From Nephrocerus scutellatus (Eukaryota > Arthropoda > Insecta > Diptera > Pipunculidae): a stretch of DNA of 64,000 nucleotides. The notes beneath the pieces are model-generated. The model ran no database searches. It was not told the DNA's origin and saw nothing but the letters and a program-made list of their open reading frames with translations. The position numbers and the translations under genes were made by a program. Shown here piece after piece: positions 22,756 through 34,259 of this stretch; the stretch's first letter is position 1, and the number at the start of each line of letters is the position of its first letter. The DNA is taken from NCBI GenBank assembly GCA_947095585.1, contig OX352762.1, positions 119,876,930 to 119,940,929 on the forward strand. Reading direction: 5' to 3'.

Positions 22756-23874
22756 TTATGCTGCTATAGACTGTGCTTAAATAATAAAAAAAAAGTCATA
22801 AATCAATTAAGTTTGGTTTACTTATTTTGCACTGCTATTAAATTAACCGACAAACCTAAGCATAGACTGAAAAACTAATAAAGCCAACGGCCACGCAAAG
22901 GATAGTCGCTTCTTACTTTTTTCCTACTTTCTTGTAATTGGTATCCTTTCACGTCGACGTCATTGTTGACCATTAATTGGTTTGGTTCAACTAAACGCAC
23001 CAAGAAGAAAGTAATTTCGCTTGAGTTTCTTTGGAAAATAACGTTAATAGATCACAGACCGTGCAGAAGGACATTACATAAAAGAAACGTGAGCCATAGA
23101 GTAGAGTGGCAATTTGTGAGTGTCACATGAATTAAAAAGGAAAATAAATTTATGCCACCACATAAGGAACATTAATTGGTGCCATAAAAATAACAATGGT
23201 ATAATAAAAATAACATCGGCCATCTTACAAAAAGCAAGACTTGGAATCGGTTACCATAAATACAACCATCCGAAATGTTTATTTGTTGAAGGACCATTTT
23301 TACAGCTTTTTGGTTGGTTGACATAAAGTCAAAGAGTAAAGCAACTAAAGAGAACATAAAAGTTTAAATTTTTTTTACTAAACTAACATAATAACATTAT
23401 CATTACAAGCATCATTCAGTTGAAGTTGAATAAAAGTTCAACAAAAAGTGCAGCACAAATAGCACAGAAACCTTATATTGAGGGAACTTTTATCAAAAGG
23501 GACATACAAATCATGAATCAAATGTTATTTCCAAACGAAAACGCCAGGACACAAGACATCGATTGCTCTTAGTGTTTTATAGTGCTGGTTAATGCAATTA
23601 ACTAGTGCACTATACGGAACATAATGTTTGGTTCAAAAAAAATATATTGGGTAAAAAAAAAAAAAAAAATGTCTTTCAAAAGATTTCTAGCGTTTTGAAT
23701 GATCGCTGTCAGTCGTCTTATAATTGGTGTAATGGACGAGCTTTGCTGCAGCATCAAGAACATATAATGGGATTGAAAAAAAAAACAACCCATAAAAATA
23801 CAATTTTTCATGTAAATTCTCTAATAGGAGATGGGTATGTGTTAAAATTTGAAGAAAATCGAGCTAATTTTTAA
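22756..23874. other. AT-rich interval, no gene seen
   Basis: Only short open frames without motifs; an A-run at about 23657-23670. Confidence 0.4.
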
Positions 23875-24440
23875 AAAATGTATATGGGCACCCCTCGGAC
23901 CTCAGGGCCTCACTCCAAAAACTTTACAAAAAATTTTGTCCATCGGATGTATATAAAATTTAAAAAAAAAACGGTTTAAGTTTTTTAAAAAATTTGTTGG
24001 GGCCCCATGACCCTCCAAACCCTGTCTCCAAATTTTTTACAAAAAGTGTTGTCTATCGGAGATACACATTTGTATTAAATTTGACGAAAATCAGGTTAAT
24101 TTTTTTAAAAAAAGTTATGGGGCCCCACGAACCCGGGCCCGGGGTCTCAAAAATATTTACAAAAAGTGTTGTATATCAGAGATACACAAGTGTATAAAAT
24201 TTGAAGAAAATCGAGTAAAATTTTGTAAAATATTTGTAGGGGAGCCCACCGACCCCGTGGCCCGAGGGTCCTCAAATTTTAATAGAAAGTGTTGTCATCG
24301 GAGATATGCCTGTGTGCAAAATTTCAATAAAATAGGACTTTGGGAAGTGGGTCAAAAATTATTCGCAAGATTCCATGACACACAAATCCACAAACCCACA
24401 AACCCACAAATCCACAAACACACGGGCAAGTGAAGTTAAT
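23875..24440 (+). repeat. About 120-bp tandem repeat, four units, plus terminal segment
   Basis: Each unit has a GGGGCCCCATGACC-type GC-rich start, then TTTACAAAAAGTGTTGTC, an ATCGGAGATACACA step, and AAATTTGAAGAAAATCG. The AGTGTTG anchor falls at 24045, 24165 and 24288 (periods 120 and 123), with a more diverged unit before. The last unit runs into AAGTGGGTCAAAAATTATT, a short array of CACAAATCCACAAACC, and AAGTTAATATAGAGAATTT. The same units and end occur at 18980 and 41640, so this is a dispersed family. Confidence 0.8.
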
Positions 24441-25359
24441 ATAGAGAATTTAAAAAATACTGAAAGAACTTTAAAAATCTCTCCCAGAGCACACCCATTT
24501 AGTTGAGTTAATAGCCCGTGTCTCAAATAGGGATCCCTCCACATCCCTAGTCATTTAATAAAAGTGTCACAATTATTCACTGAGGATTTGGACAATGTCT
24601 TCGATTTCCTGAGACTAATTTTTTTCGGATTCGTTATCTCTCCTCGCTTTGTCACTTGACTTTGACAGTTTTTATTTCTGAGCTGACAACTATCTGAAAA
24701 TGTTGTCCTAACTGAATGCAAAAGACCTCACTGAACTAAATGTGAATTATTCCGCGCCCTCAGTTACATGGGACACGGCAAATGCTTTCCAATAATTATA
24801 CACTGAGGCTACGTTTATGTGAAAGCACTTCCTGTCATTTCATTAGTACTTTTATGTAATTACCTTTCCGCAATGTCTGCGTGTTTATTTAATTAATTTT
24901 TCCATGTGATGTAATTGACCTTAAATATAAGGAGAAATTATTTTTTTTTTTATTTGGATTGGGATATCGTAAATTATAAATTTTAAATATTTTATTCCGG
25001 TTTTCAATTAAATAAATCAGTCATACGTGTGAGAGCACCATTAATTGTATTTAAAAATGCATTGCTAATGAAGCACTTGGGGTAACAGGTTTTTTTAAAA
25101 ATTTAATACTAGTGGATAGAGGAAGCTTTTTTATAATTTTTAATAAATATTCATAAAAAACATGTACAAAATAAAATATAAAATATTTTTAAGCAAAAGA
25201 TAAACTCTTTGTAATTAAACTTAAGATACGAATATGTGAAAAAGTGGTTCGTTCAGATGAAATGGGGATTTTCCATTTTGTATTTTAATTAAAATACCAT
25301 GCGTTTGCAAACATCGTTAAAGCGGTGTTATGATTGAATGGCACGTATAGACGAATACA
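24441..25359. other. AT-rich interval, no gene seen
   Basis: Nothing recognised; T-run near 24940. Confidence 0.4.
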
Positions 25360-28065
25360 TGTTTATATTACAGCTGTCATGCAAGACATCATGTGCTCGG
25401 GGTGGGGTTTCTAGTCAGCAAAAAAATTAAACCCACCGTTATCGGCTTTAAAGCAATAAATGAACGGCTATGCACCCTTCGAGTGCGGGGCAAATTTAAA
25501 AACATAAGCCTCATAAACGTTCACGCACCTACAGCGGATTCTCCAGATAACGAAAAAGAAAAATTCTTTGAATCAGTCGAACTCGAACTCCGTGCCTGCC
25601 CTCAATATGATGTAAAAATCATTCTGGCGGATAGGAATGCTAATATAGGTAGGGAACCAGTATTCAGATAGTACATTGGCACCCATAGCATACACGAGAA
25701 CACTAATGACAATGGACAACGAGTCATAGAGCTGGCAGCAAGCAATAATTTGGTCGTTGCGAGTACAAGGTTTGCGCGTAAAAATATCCACATAGCCACC
25801 TGGGTATCTCCTGAAGGAGCCACTCGCAACAAGGTAGACCACGTGTTGACAGACCACCGCCACAACCCGAACCTGATGACGGTACGAACGTACCGAGGTG
25901 CCAACGTCGACTCGGATCACTATCTTGTTGGTATGGTGCTCCGAGCGCGGATTGCATCATCACGAAAGACTGCATTCGCGAATCAGATTCGAGTCAACAC
26001 GGCTAATGAAGAGACCAGAAACAACTACGGTCAAGCGATAGGACTCGCCCTAAATGCATGAAGAGTAAGTGGGGCTGAGATGTCGGGCGTAGAAGATAAA
26101 TGGACACGTCTTAAAAATACTGTCATTAGTACTGCTGACTCCATCTTAGGCAGTACTCGTAGATGTCGGAACGACTGGTTCGATGGCGAATGTAAGCAAG
26201 CGACTGAACGTAAGAATGTTGCGTACCGAGCAATGCAACAATCTCATAGAACGCGGGCACGCGAACATGAATATAAAGAGCTCAGAAGAAATGAAAAAAA
26301 CAGTTTACCGGCGAAAGAAAGCAGCCAGGGAGGAGAATATCGTCCGTGAACTGGAACAGTACAGAGAGCAAGGACCGCATCAGGCGCGGAAGTTTAACCA
26401 AAGAATCCGCGGTATGACGCAATATACACCGCGTTGCACATACTCCAAGGACAAAGAAGATAATCTAATCACCGATCAAGCGATGGAAAGAGTACTTTCA
26501 TGAGTTGCTAAATGGGTAGGTAATGAGGAAATGGAGGATCCACCAATTACCGAAGATCATACAATGCTGCCGCCACCAAGCATACACGAAGTTAGCAGAG
26601 CGATAAATCGGCTAAAAAATAACAAGGTCCCAGGATCTGATGGGATACCAGCGGAACTGATAAAAATAGAAGGCCCCACATTACACCAAGCTATTAATGA
26701 AATAATAGTGCAAGTATGGGGGGAAGAAGCTATGCCAGAAGACTGGCGAAGAGGCATCCTGTGCCCCATACATAAGAATGTAGCAATTATCGTGGTAGAT
26801 TTAGCGTATAAGATTTTCTCCTCTATCCTTCAAGACAGGATAGCCCCATACGCTAAAGTCATCATTGGTCCATACCAGTGTGTCTTCAACCCAGGCAAAT
26901 CAACAACTGATCCGATTTACACCCTTAGGCAGGTGATGGAAAAATGTCTAGAGTTTCAAAACTCACCACACCATCCTTTTACAGACTTTAAAGCCGCCTA
27001 TGTTAGCATAGCCAGAGTAGAACTTTATAAAGCCATGATAGAATTCGGCATCCCAAATAAACTGTCACGACCATGACCAATGTTATAAGCCAAGTAAAAA
27101 TATCCGGATCACTATCAAGCCCATACAACATCTAAAACGGGCTCCGACAAAGTGATGGACTGGACTGCGTCCTCTTCAACCTGACGTTGGAGAAAGAGAT
27201 CCGAGAACCTGACGTAACGGCGAGAGGAACCATCCTCTATAAGTCCATTCAGATACTGGCTTACGCATACGATATTGACATCGTTGGTAGAAACCGAAGA
27301 GCTGTACAGGAAGCTACCATCCAGATAGAGGAGGTGGCACGAAATCTGGTAAATGAGAGCAAAACATAGTACATGGTGGCCACGTCTGCGAGTAGAAGAT
27401 CCAACATTGGTCTCTCAATTCAAATAGTGGAGCGCGAATTTGAAGTAGTACAATCCTTTAACTACCTCGGGTCAACTGTAGCAGCCGATAACAGCATGGA
27501 ACCAGCTATACGCGCACGGTTGCTTAAAGCTAACAAAGCCTACTATAGTCTGTCGAGACTCTTCAAATCCAGGAACTTAACCATAACATCCAAGCTGTTG
27601 ATATATAAGACAATGGTCATACCAGTACTTACATATGGAGCCGAGACTTGGGTTTTGTGCTAAAAGCATTCTGACCTCTTAGCCGCGTTCGAGAGAAAAG
27701 TTTTACGGAGAATTGTTTGCCCCTTATGTGAGGAAGGACGATTCCGGAAACTCTATAATGATGAGATCTACGAGCGTTACCGCGATGTCGACATCGTGAA
27801 GAAAAGTTCGGGTAGACTCCGCTGGGCAGGACACCTAGCTCGTATGAGCGAAGAGGATCCTACTCGGAAAGTCCTTTGCGGTAGGTTTTATGGAACACGA
27901 CAGCAAGGCCGACCAAGCCTACGCTGAAAGGATGGAGTAGACCAGAACGCCCAGAGTTTAGAGATGCCAAACTGGACGACATCGACTCGAAATCAGGACC
28001 GGTGGAGAGACTTTTTGCGGGAGGAACCCCGGTTGTAGAGCCAAATATGATAATGATGATGATAG
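25360..28065 (+). mobile_element. RTE LINE, best copy (5'-truncated, inactive)
   Basis: About 2.7 kb. The endonuclease end is visible as INVHAPTADSP, LADRNANIG (normally GDxNAKIG), a TWVSPEGATRNKVDHVL stretch and DSDHYLV (the SDH catalytic His region). Then come the linker (WFDGECKQATERKNVAYRAM), the RT finger (NNKVPGSDGIPAELIK), motif A as FTDFKAAYVSI, and motif B as GLRQSDGL. Motif C reads YAYD instead of YADD (27262-27273), so a catalytic aspartate is lost. A TAA at 27661 and other frameshifts break the ORF. The end is GGTTGTAGAGCCAAATATGA plus a (GAT)n-like tail to about 28065. The 5' endonuclease start is missing; it is seen instead at 45549. The clade call rests on the endonuclease/RT motif style and the short GAT tail. 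Confidence 0.88.
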
Positions 28066-28121
28066 ACGAATATATGAGTTATAACCTCAAACAAACACCA
28101 GCGGACATCACGAATAGCTAA

Positions 28122-28245
28122 GAAACCGTATTGACACACTTCGTAAATCGCCTTTCGGATATGGTTTTGAATAGGAGATACCTTAATTCTCGGATAGTCG
28201 CTCTCGACCACACTGGTCTGTTGAGCCAAAATATTATTATCTTTA
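28122..28245 (+). mobile_element. SINE, 5'-truncated (3' half only)
   Basis: TTGACACACTTCGTAAATCG followed by CCTTTCGGA and GGTCTGTTGAGCCAAAATAT with a TTATTAT tail matches the 3' half of the copy at 32797. The tRNA-like head is missing. It lies only about 55 bp beyond the RTE tail. Confidence 0.65.
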
Positions 28246-28842
28246 CACGACGTAACACTTCAAATGGTGTGTGTGTGTGTGTGTTTTTTTTTAATTTCAA
28301 CAGCAGTAACATATATGCTCCCATTACCCACAAACTATAGGTAAACTCTAACTGATGTGTAGCCTAAGCACCTAAGTTAGCGTTACAATCTCAAAATAAC
28401 TACGAGCTAAGAACTTCAAATTTCATTGAAACCGTTTCCTTAATGTCCTCGGTATTTTATTTCTCTTTATGAAGTTAGTCGTAAATATAAAAGGAAAGTC
28501 TCGATACATTAATTCTGTAAGCACAATTAAGTAAAGTGGTGTATGTTCACCGGTTCTACTATAAATTTGTTTTGCTCGCAAATCAAAGTTCAGCAAAAAT
28601 CCAAGTCAAAAGCTTTTGTATTTCATTATATGTCACAGTTCTACATAGAAACGTCTAACACCATAGACACATAACATAGTCTGCAATTGTGGGGTTAAGA
28701 GTTTCACATATAGTACATTGGTGAACCGCAGCAATTTTTCGTGTAAGTACTCAGGCATTTGTAATTTTCTAATGGGTTTCCTGATTGGTAGAATATGCCG
28801 AACATATAAACGTGTTTGCTCGTTTGACATAATGAATAGTTC
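28246..28842. other. Interval with (TG)n, no gene seen
   Basis: (TG)n occupies about 28267-28284, then a T-run. No motif-bearing frame was recognised. Confidence 0.45.
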
Positions 28843-28902
28843 TTTCACCTGAATCCGCGATACCCCTTTTCATCATAATCATCATCATTTTCACCTGAAT
28901 CC
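28843..28902 (-). mobile_element. Micro-insertion: RTE-like tail flanked by 14-bp direct repeat
   Basis: TTTCACCTGAATCC occurs at 28843-28856 and again at 28889-28902. The 32 bp between them end in CATCATAATCATCATCAT, the complement of the ATGAT-rich RTE tail at about 28045-28063. This looks like a target-site duplication around an insertion consisting of little more than the LINE tail. Confidence 0.5.
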
Positions 28903-29589
28903 AGCCGTGCTATAACTGTGTGATATATGTAACTGTGCGATATTGCACTCCATACACGCGCATAAATTATTTCACCTTTGATGTTTGTTTGTTCAAAAAG
29001 CGAAACAAGTTTCAGGAAACCGAATGTATTCACACTCGACAAGTTCTTTTTAGTGCAAAAGCAAAAGCGGTTGTCGAATGTTTTGCTTGAGCACTCATAC
29101 CGCCCCCGAAGGTGAAAAATAATACTCGGTTTCAATATAGTTGTTTGTACTCTGTACAATTGTAACAGATGCAAGGAAACACGTGGCACTTGTTCTATCT
29201 GTTTCGGAGACTATGTGATTAACCAATACGTACAAACAATTCTACTTTTTCATAATTTATTACATAAAAACACAAAAACAAAAATTTAAAATTTAAAAAA
29301 AAAACAAAGATTACGATTTTTCTGTTTAGCCTGAAAGACCGCATTCCATGAATTTGTTTACCACCTCCTTCAATAAAACTGCCAGTAACCGCATTATACT
29401 CAATAAATTCTGAAAGAAGGAGGCTTTGTGTTGATTACCAGAATGTTAGAGATTCACGCTGTAAAGCGGCTATTTAACTTATTAACTCCAAATAACACCC
29501 TTATGGAATATTGGCACTAACTGTGACCAATATTTGCTTCAATATAAGGGATATTGAATTGTTCCCATCTGATTTGGAGTTTTTCGTGT
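28903..29589. other. Interval without recognised gene
   Basis: The 114-codon minus-strand frame 28845-29189 has no motif and runs across the micro-insertion, so it is not called a gene. Confidence 0.45.
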
Positions 29590-30449
29590 CAAGATGATCA
29601 ATTTTCAGCTTAAGAAATATCTTGAAACCAACGAAATCCTTAGTGATAGGCAGTATGTATTTCGTGGGCAACGTTCCACTGGTGATTTGATGGTATATCT
29701 CACCGAACAGTGGAACCGGTCTTTGCATCAATTTGGAGAAAGCAAATCTGTTGCACTCGATATTTCCAAGGAATTTAACAGAGTTTGGCATCTGCTTCAT
29801 TGGATTAGAAACTATCTTTTGGACCGCACAATTGAATTTGTATTGAATGGTTTCAAGTCTAAAGTTCATTACTTAAATGCAGCCGTTCCCTGTCTGTTTT
29901 ATCCCCGACTCTCTTCCTCATTTTTATTAATGATCTCCTATCTGTGACTTCTAATCCAATTCACTCTTTCGCTGACGACAGCACTCTCAACTTCTCATAT
30001 ATGTAAGTTTGAGGAACGTCCCACCACTTCTCATGTGGAATTCAAACAACTACGTATGTTAAGCACGTTAAATTCTGACCTTGACAGCATAATACAATGG
30101 GCAGAAATTAATCGAGTAGAATTTAAAGCAATGCTGTCTCCTGTCGTCTAAGCGAATCCAAAATCCCATGCCATTTTCCATGAATGGCACTTGCATCGAG
30201 GAATCTGAAAATTTCGCAATTCTCGGTATGTGCGTTAACGATAAGCTTCGTTGGAATGACCACATATTTACCGTCGCCAAAAATGCTGCGAAACTTTTAG
30301 GTTTTCTAGCCCGGTGCAAGAAATACTTCACTGCCTTTGATCAGGCTACTATATACAAGGCTTTTATTTGCCCTAAACTTTAGTACAAGTACTTGAGTTG
30401 AGTACTTGAGCCTAAAACTACTTTGCATCAGCTAGATAGAATACAAAAC
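29590..30449 (+). mobile_element. Family-J LINE: RT domain to ORF2 C-terminal part
   Basis: Reads ILSDRQYVFRGQRSTGDLM, then VALDISKEFNRVWH (motif A, catalytic D kept), a RTIEFVLNGFKSKVH stretch, a broken motif B, and HSFADDSTLNFSY at about 29960-30000 (motif C, both aspartates present). It continues with SMNGTCIEESENFAILGMCV, then NDKLRWNDHIFTVAKNAAKL and a YKAFICPKL segment. It stops within LHQLDRIQN at 30449, where an RTE copy of opposite strand begins. Several frameshifts. Confidence 0.82.
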
Positions 30450-31600
30450 CCAACAACGTTATACCACGATAATTGCTGCATGTCGTGATATCTCCTTACT
30501 TAATTATGAGGCATAGGATGCCTCTTCGCCAGTCTTCTGACATAATTACTTCCTCCCATACTTCCACTATTAATTAATGAATTGCCTGACCACCTGATTT
30601 ATTCAGCTCCACTGGGATACCATCTGATCCCGAGGACTTATTATTTTTGAGCCTATTTATTGCTCTGCTAACTTCGTCTTTGCTTTGTGACGGCAGCATA
30701 GTGTGATCTTCGGTCATTGTTGGAGCGTCCGATTCCTCAGTTAGCTAGTCATTTAGCAACTCATGAGAGTGCTCTTCCGATCGATCTAAGATGCCTTTGA
30801 GCTTTGCGATCAGCTTACCCTCATTGTCTATGCAGTATATGCAACGCGGTGTATATTGCGTCATACCGCAGACTCTTTGGCAAAACTTCAGCGCCTGGTG
30901 CATCCCTTGCACTCTTTACTGCTCTAGTTCACGGACGATATTCTTCTCCCAGGTCACTCTCTTTCGCCGGTGAACTGTTTTTTCATATTTTCTGAGCTTT
31001 ATATTCATCTTCGAGTGCCCGAGTTCTTTCAGATTCGTTGCATTGCTCAGTACACAACATTTTTACATTCAGTCGTTAGCATACATTCGCCATCGAACCG
31101 GTCGTTCCGATCTCTATGACTACTGCCTAAGATGGAGCCAGCATCCTCACTAATTACAGTATTCTTAAGGCGAGTCCATTTCTCTTCTAAGCCAGAAATC
31201 TCCACCCCAGGACATACCCTCGTTGCATTTACGGCGAGTCTTATCGCTTGACCGTAGTTCTTTCTGGTCTCTTGGCCGTGTTGACGTCTTTCGTAGCGAT
31301 GTAATCCGCGCTCGGAGCACCATACCAACAAGTCGACGTTGGCACCACAGTACGTTCGTACCGTCATCAGATTTGGAGGATTGTGGCGGCGGTCTATCAA
31401 CACGTGGTCTATCTGGTTGCGAGTTGTTCTATCAGGAGACACCCAGGTAGCTTTTTGGACCAAATTATTGTGCCAACTCTATGACTCGTTGTTGATTGTC
31501 ATTAATGTTCTCGTGTAAGCTATGGGTGCCAATGTACTGCCTAAATACTCGCTTCCTAGCTATTTGAGCATTCATATCCCACAGAATGATTTTTACAAAT
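30450..31600 (-). mobile_element. RTE LINE fragment (endonuclease end to RT finger)
   Basis: On the minus strand from about 31600 there is the GDMNA-type region, a TWVSPDRTTRNQIDHVL stretch, VRTYCGANVDLL (SDH lost), then DRFDGECMLTTECKNVVY. After a frame change the linker continues, and the RT finger equivalent to SSGSDGIPVEL lies near 30640. It stops at 30450 before the palm. The 3' tail is absent, so the junction with family J at 30449/30450 is a deletion or recombination joint rather than a normal RTE insertion end. Confidence 0.78.
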
Positions 31601-32796
31601 CACAAGAAATAATGTTTTTATAGTTTAGACATTTTTCCATCACCAATATGAGGTTAATTTCTATGGTACAGTTGTAAAACTTTACAATAACCAATCACAG
31701 TACAAAATTAAACCACGTAACAATAAAACTGTGTACCTAGTTGTGTTCCTGTTGTTTTATTTTACTAAGGTACACATTAGATACTCGTATGTTGAACAGC
31801 GAGTGCTTAAACTAATTTCACTAGAAATGAAGCCATCTGTGTGTTGTGAGTGTATCCTTGAGTTTGTTGAAACTCATTCTGGTGGTTTTACAGTGTAAAA
31901 AGCTATGTCAAATATGTAACAAAAATATACATACTTGCAGAATCTTGTACCCGTATCTGCTGTGGAACAGCACACATTTTGTCATCGTTTTGCAACAGTT
32001 AATTTTCTGGCGAGCATCCAACAGAATACGTTCAACATTAACGAATGAAAAACTATTTACCAAACATGTGAAAACAGGAGCAATGTTTTCCTACTGATGG
32101 TTTTTAATTATTAACATTTGTCAGGCAAAAAAACATGGATGTACACATTTATGGAACTCAACGCATATGGGGATGACAAGCTCTCAACAAGTCAGCCAAC
32201 ATGATTGTACAACTGGGTATAAAACAGGTAATAATCTTTCTTCATAAGCAGGATTAATTTAGTAGTTTTGTCAATAAAGTAGAAAAATGTTTACATTCAC
32301 TAAGGGATGTTATCATTGCAAACGAAATATTGCCGTTACGACATCTTTGAGGTATTTGTGGTACATTGTTTTCATTAAAAATAAAAATTTAGGATATTTT
32401 AATTAATTAGTGTTTTTACCTCTGTTATGTTAAAACAAAGCCATACATACATTTCTGAGTTTATTTGTAGGGCTTCGTATTAATTGACATTTCAACCCTT
32501 CTACTGCACTTTATTTTGGGGGAATTTGGGAGGCAGCCATCAAAGGTTTAAAGACGCATTTGAGAAGAGTCATCGGACAGAATGTTTGTACGAACATAGA
32601 GGATTTCTCCACAATAATAGCTTAAATAAAGGGAAATCTTTTATTGAATTCAGTAGTTTAGCACTTGATTTCTTATATTTATAAGTTGGTTAATGTTGAA
32701 TATGTAAATGATAGAACTAATGCACATACAAGTTGTTAATGTACTCATACAAATGTGAAATTATGAATGTCAGAAACAAGTACGAGTATAGTAATC
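31601..32796. other. AT-rich interval, no gene seen
   Basis: Short open frames at 31846 and 32484 lack motifs. Nothing recognised. Confidence 0.4.
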
Positions 32797-33058
32797 GCGC
32801 CGTGGCTCAGTGGAAATGCGCGTGGCTACTGAGCAAGCGGTTCATGGTTCGAATCCCAGTAACACCAAAAATATTTTTCACGGTGTCCCATCTCTCGCGA
32901 ATGGGTGACAAACGTTCCGAGAATAATAACTTGACACGGAAAGCTTATCAATTCGCCGTTCGGAGCCGGCCTTAAATTGTAGGTCCCTACCTAGAAGCTA
33001 GGCACTGGACCTCAATGGTCTGTCGCGCCGAATAGTATTATTATTATTATTATAATAA
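32797..33058 (+). mobile_element. tRNA-derived SINE, most complete copy
   Basis: The head GCGCCGTGGCTCAGTGGAAA carries an A box (TGGCTCAGTGG), and GGTTCGAATCC at about 32855 is a perfect B box. The body has ACGGTGTCCCATCTCTCGCG, CCGAGAATAATAACTTG and ATTCGCCGTTCGGAGCCGG. The 3' end is GGTCTGTCGCGCCGAATA with a (TTA)n tail at about 33034-33058. Length is about 260 bp. The head is not a functional tRNA (anticodon stem not maintained). Confidence 0.88.
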
Positions 33059-33172
33059 TCTACAAATATAACACAAAGTCGGGCTAGCTACACCAAGAAC
33101 AGCTGGACCTATTTTTATGATCTTACAATTGTTGGATTTGTCTCCGCCCCGAATAGCAAAAAAATTATTACG

Positions 33173-33300
33173 AGGGTGGGTAATAAGTCCCTGAAAAATA
33201 AAATACGGAACACTCTTTTCGGCATAAAAAGTGTATCCTCGATACACTTCATTCAACGTTTCTCCAATAAACATCGGGAAATCGTTTCTCGTAAAACATC
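33173..33300. mobile_element. Possible mariner end remnant
   Basis: TTACGAGGGTGGGTAATAAG and a following GTCCCTGAAAAATAAAA resemble a mariner inverted-repeat end (TA target, CGAGGGT start, as at 13022) and 5' UTR. No transposase frame follows; a different tandem repeat starts within 150 bp. Confidence 0.3.
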
Positions 33301-33439
33301 GGGAAAATTCACAAAAAAAAATATATGATGAAAAGTCATTTTCTCGTACATTTTCTATGGAACAGCTTTTTTGATGATATCTCGAGATTTCGATGAATTT
33401 TTTAAAAACTTTTATTTAACTTGACTTGATCCCTTTTTG

Positions 33440-34070
33440 TCTAGATTTTCGACCAAATTGAGGTCCTTTTTAATTACCTTCCACACGACCTAGAGAGCTT
33501 AAATTTTGTGAGTGTTCAAGTCCCAAAATAGCATTTTTATAATCCGATTATGACGCGCGTCGCGTGTGATGGATTGAATTGTTATTTCGACATCTTTGAG
33601 GTCATTTTTAACCAACTTCCACACGACATAGAGGGCTGAAATTTCGTGAGTGTCTAAGTCCAAAATAGCATTTTTATATTCCGGGTATGACGTGTGGCGC
33701 GTGTGATAGGTTGATTTTTTTCCGACTTCTTTGAGGTCCTTATATTCCGAGTATGACGCGTGTCGCATGCCGCGTGTAGCTCGTGTGATGTTTTGAAAAA
33801 AATTTTCGACTTTTTAAAGTCGTTTGTAACAAACTTCCATACGACCTAGATGTCCTCTTTAAATTTTGAAATTTTCTGAGTACAAAATAGCATTTTTTAT
33901 ACATCACGTATGACGCATGTGACGTTTCGCGTGTGGCACGTGTGACAGTTTGAAATCGCGCCATTTTCTCGTTTTTAAGGTCTTTTTTAACCACCATTCG
34001 CACGACCTAAAAGTCTGAAATTTTGTGAGCGGCTCAATGACGCGTGTCGCTTGTCGCCTATTGCGCGGTG
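33440..34070. repeat. Degenerate tandem repeat, about 135-160 bp unit
   Basis: Units carry TTGAGGTCCTTTTTAA, CTTCCACACGACCTAGAG, AAATTTTGTGAGTG, AAAATAGCATTTTTAT and TATGACGCGTGTCGC-type CpG-rich ends. The AGGTC/AAGTC anchor lies at 33461, 33599, 33734, about 33817 and 33978, so two units are near 136 bp, one is shortened and one lengthened. No coding content. Confidence 0.75.
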
Positions 34071-34259
34071 AAGCGTGGAAAAAAGATAATTCTTTGAAAT
34101 ATCCCCGACCTCAAAAACAGATATTTTAACGATTATTACCAAATAATAAAAGACTGTGTGACGTATTTCGATGTATATATATAAGTTTGTTCCCCTTAAA
34201 ACGAATTTTCTTACATTTACTTGTACAGGGTGTCACTCCGGAAACTTGCCCATCGGCGG

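Noticed and set aside
28845..29189. 114-codon minus-strand open frame as a gene
   Set aside because: No motif, no plausible intron-exon structure, and it runs across a micro-insertion with target duplication.
32797..32870. Functional tRNA gene
   Set aside because: A and B boxes are present but the cloverleaf is not kept, and the head is followed by a SINE body and tail shared with four other loci.
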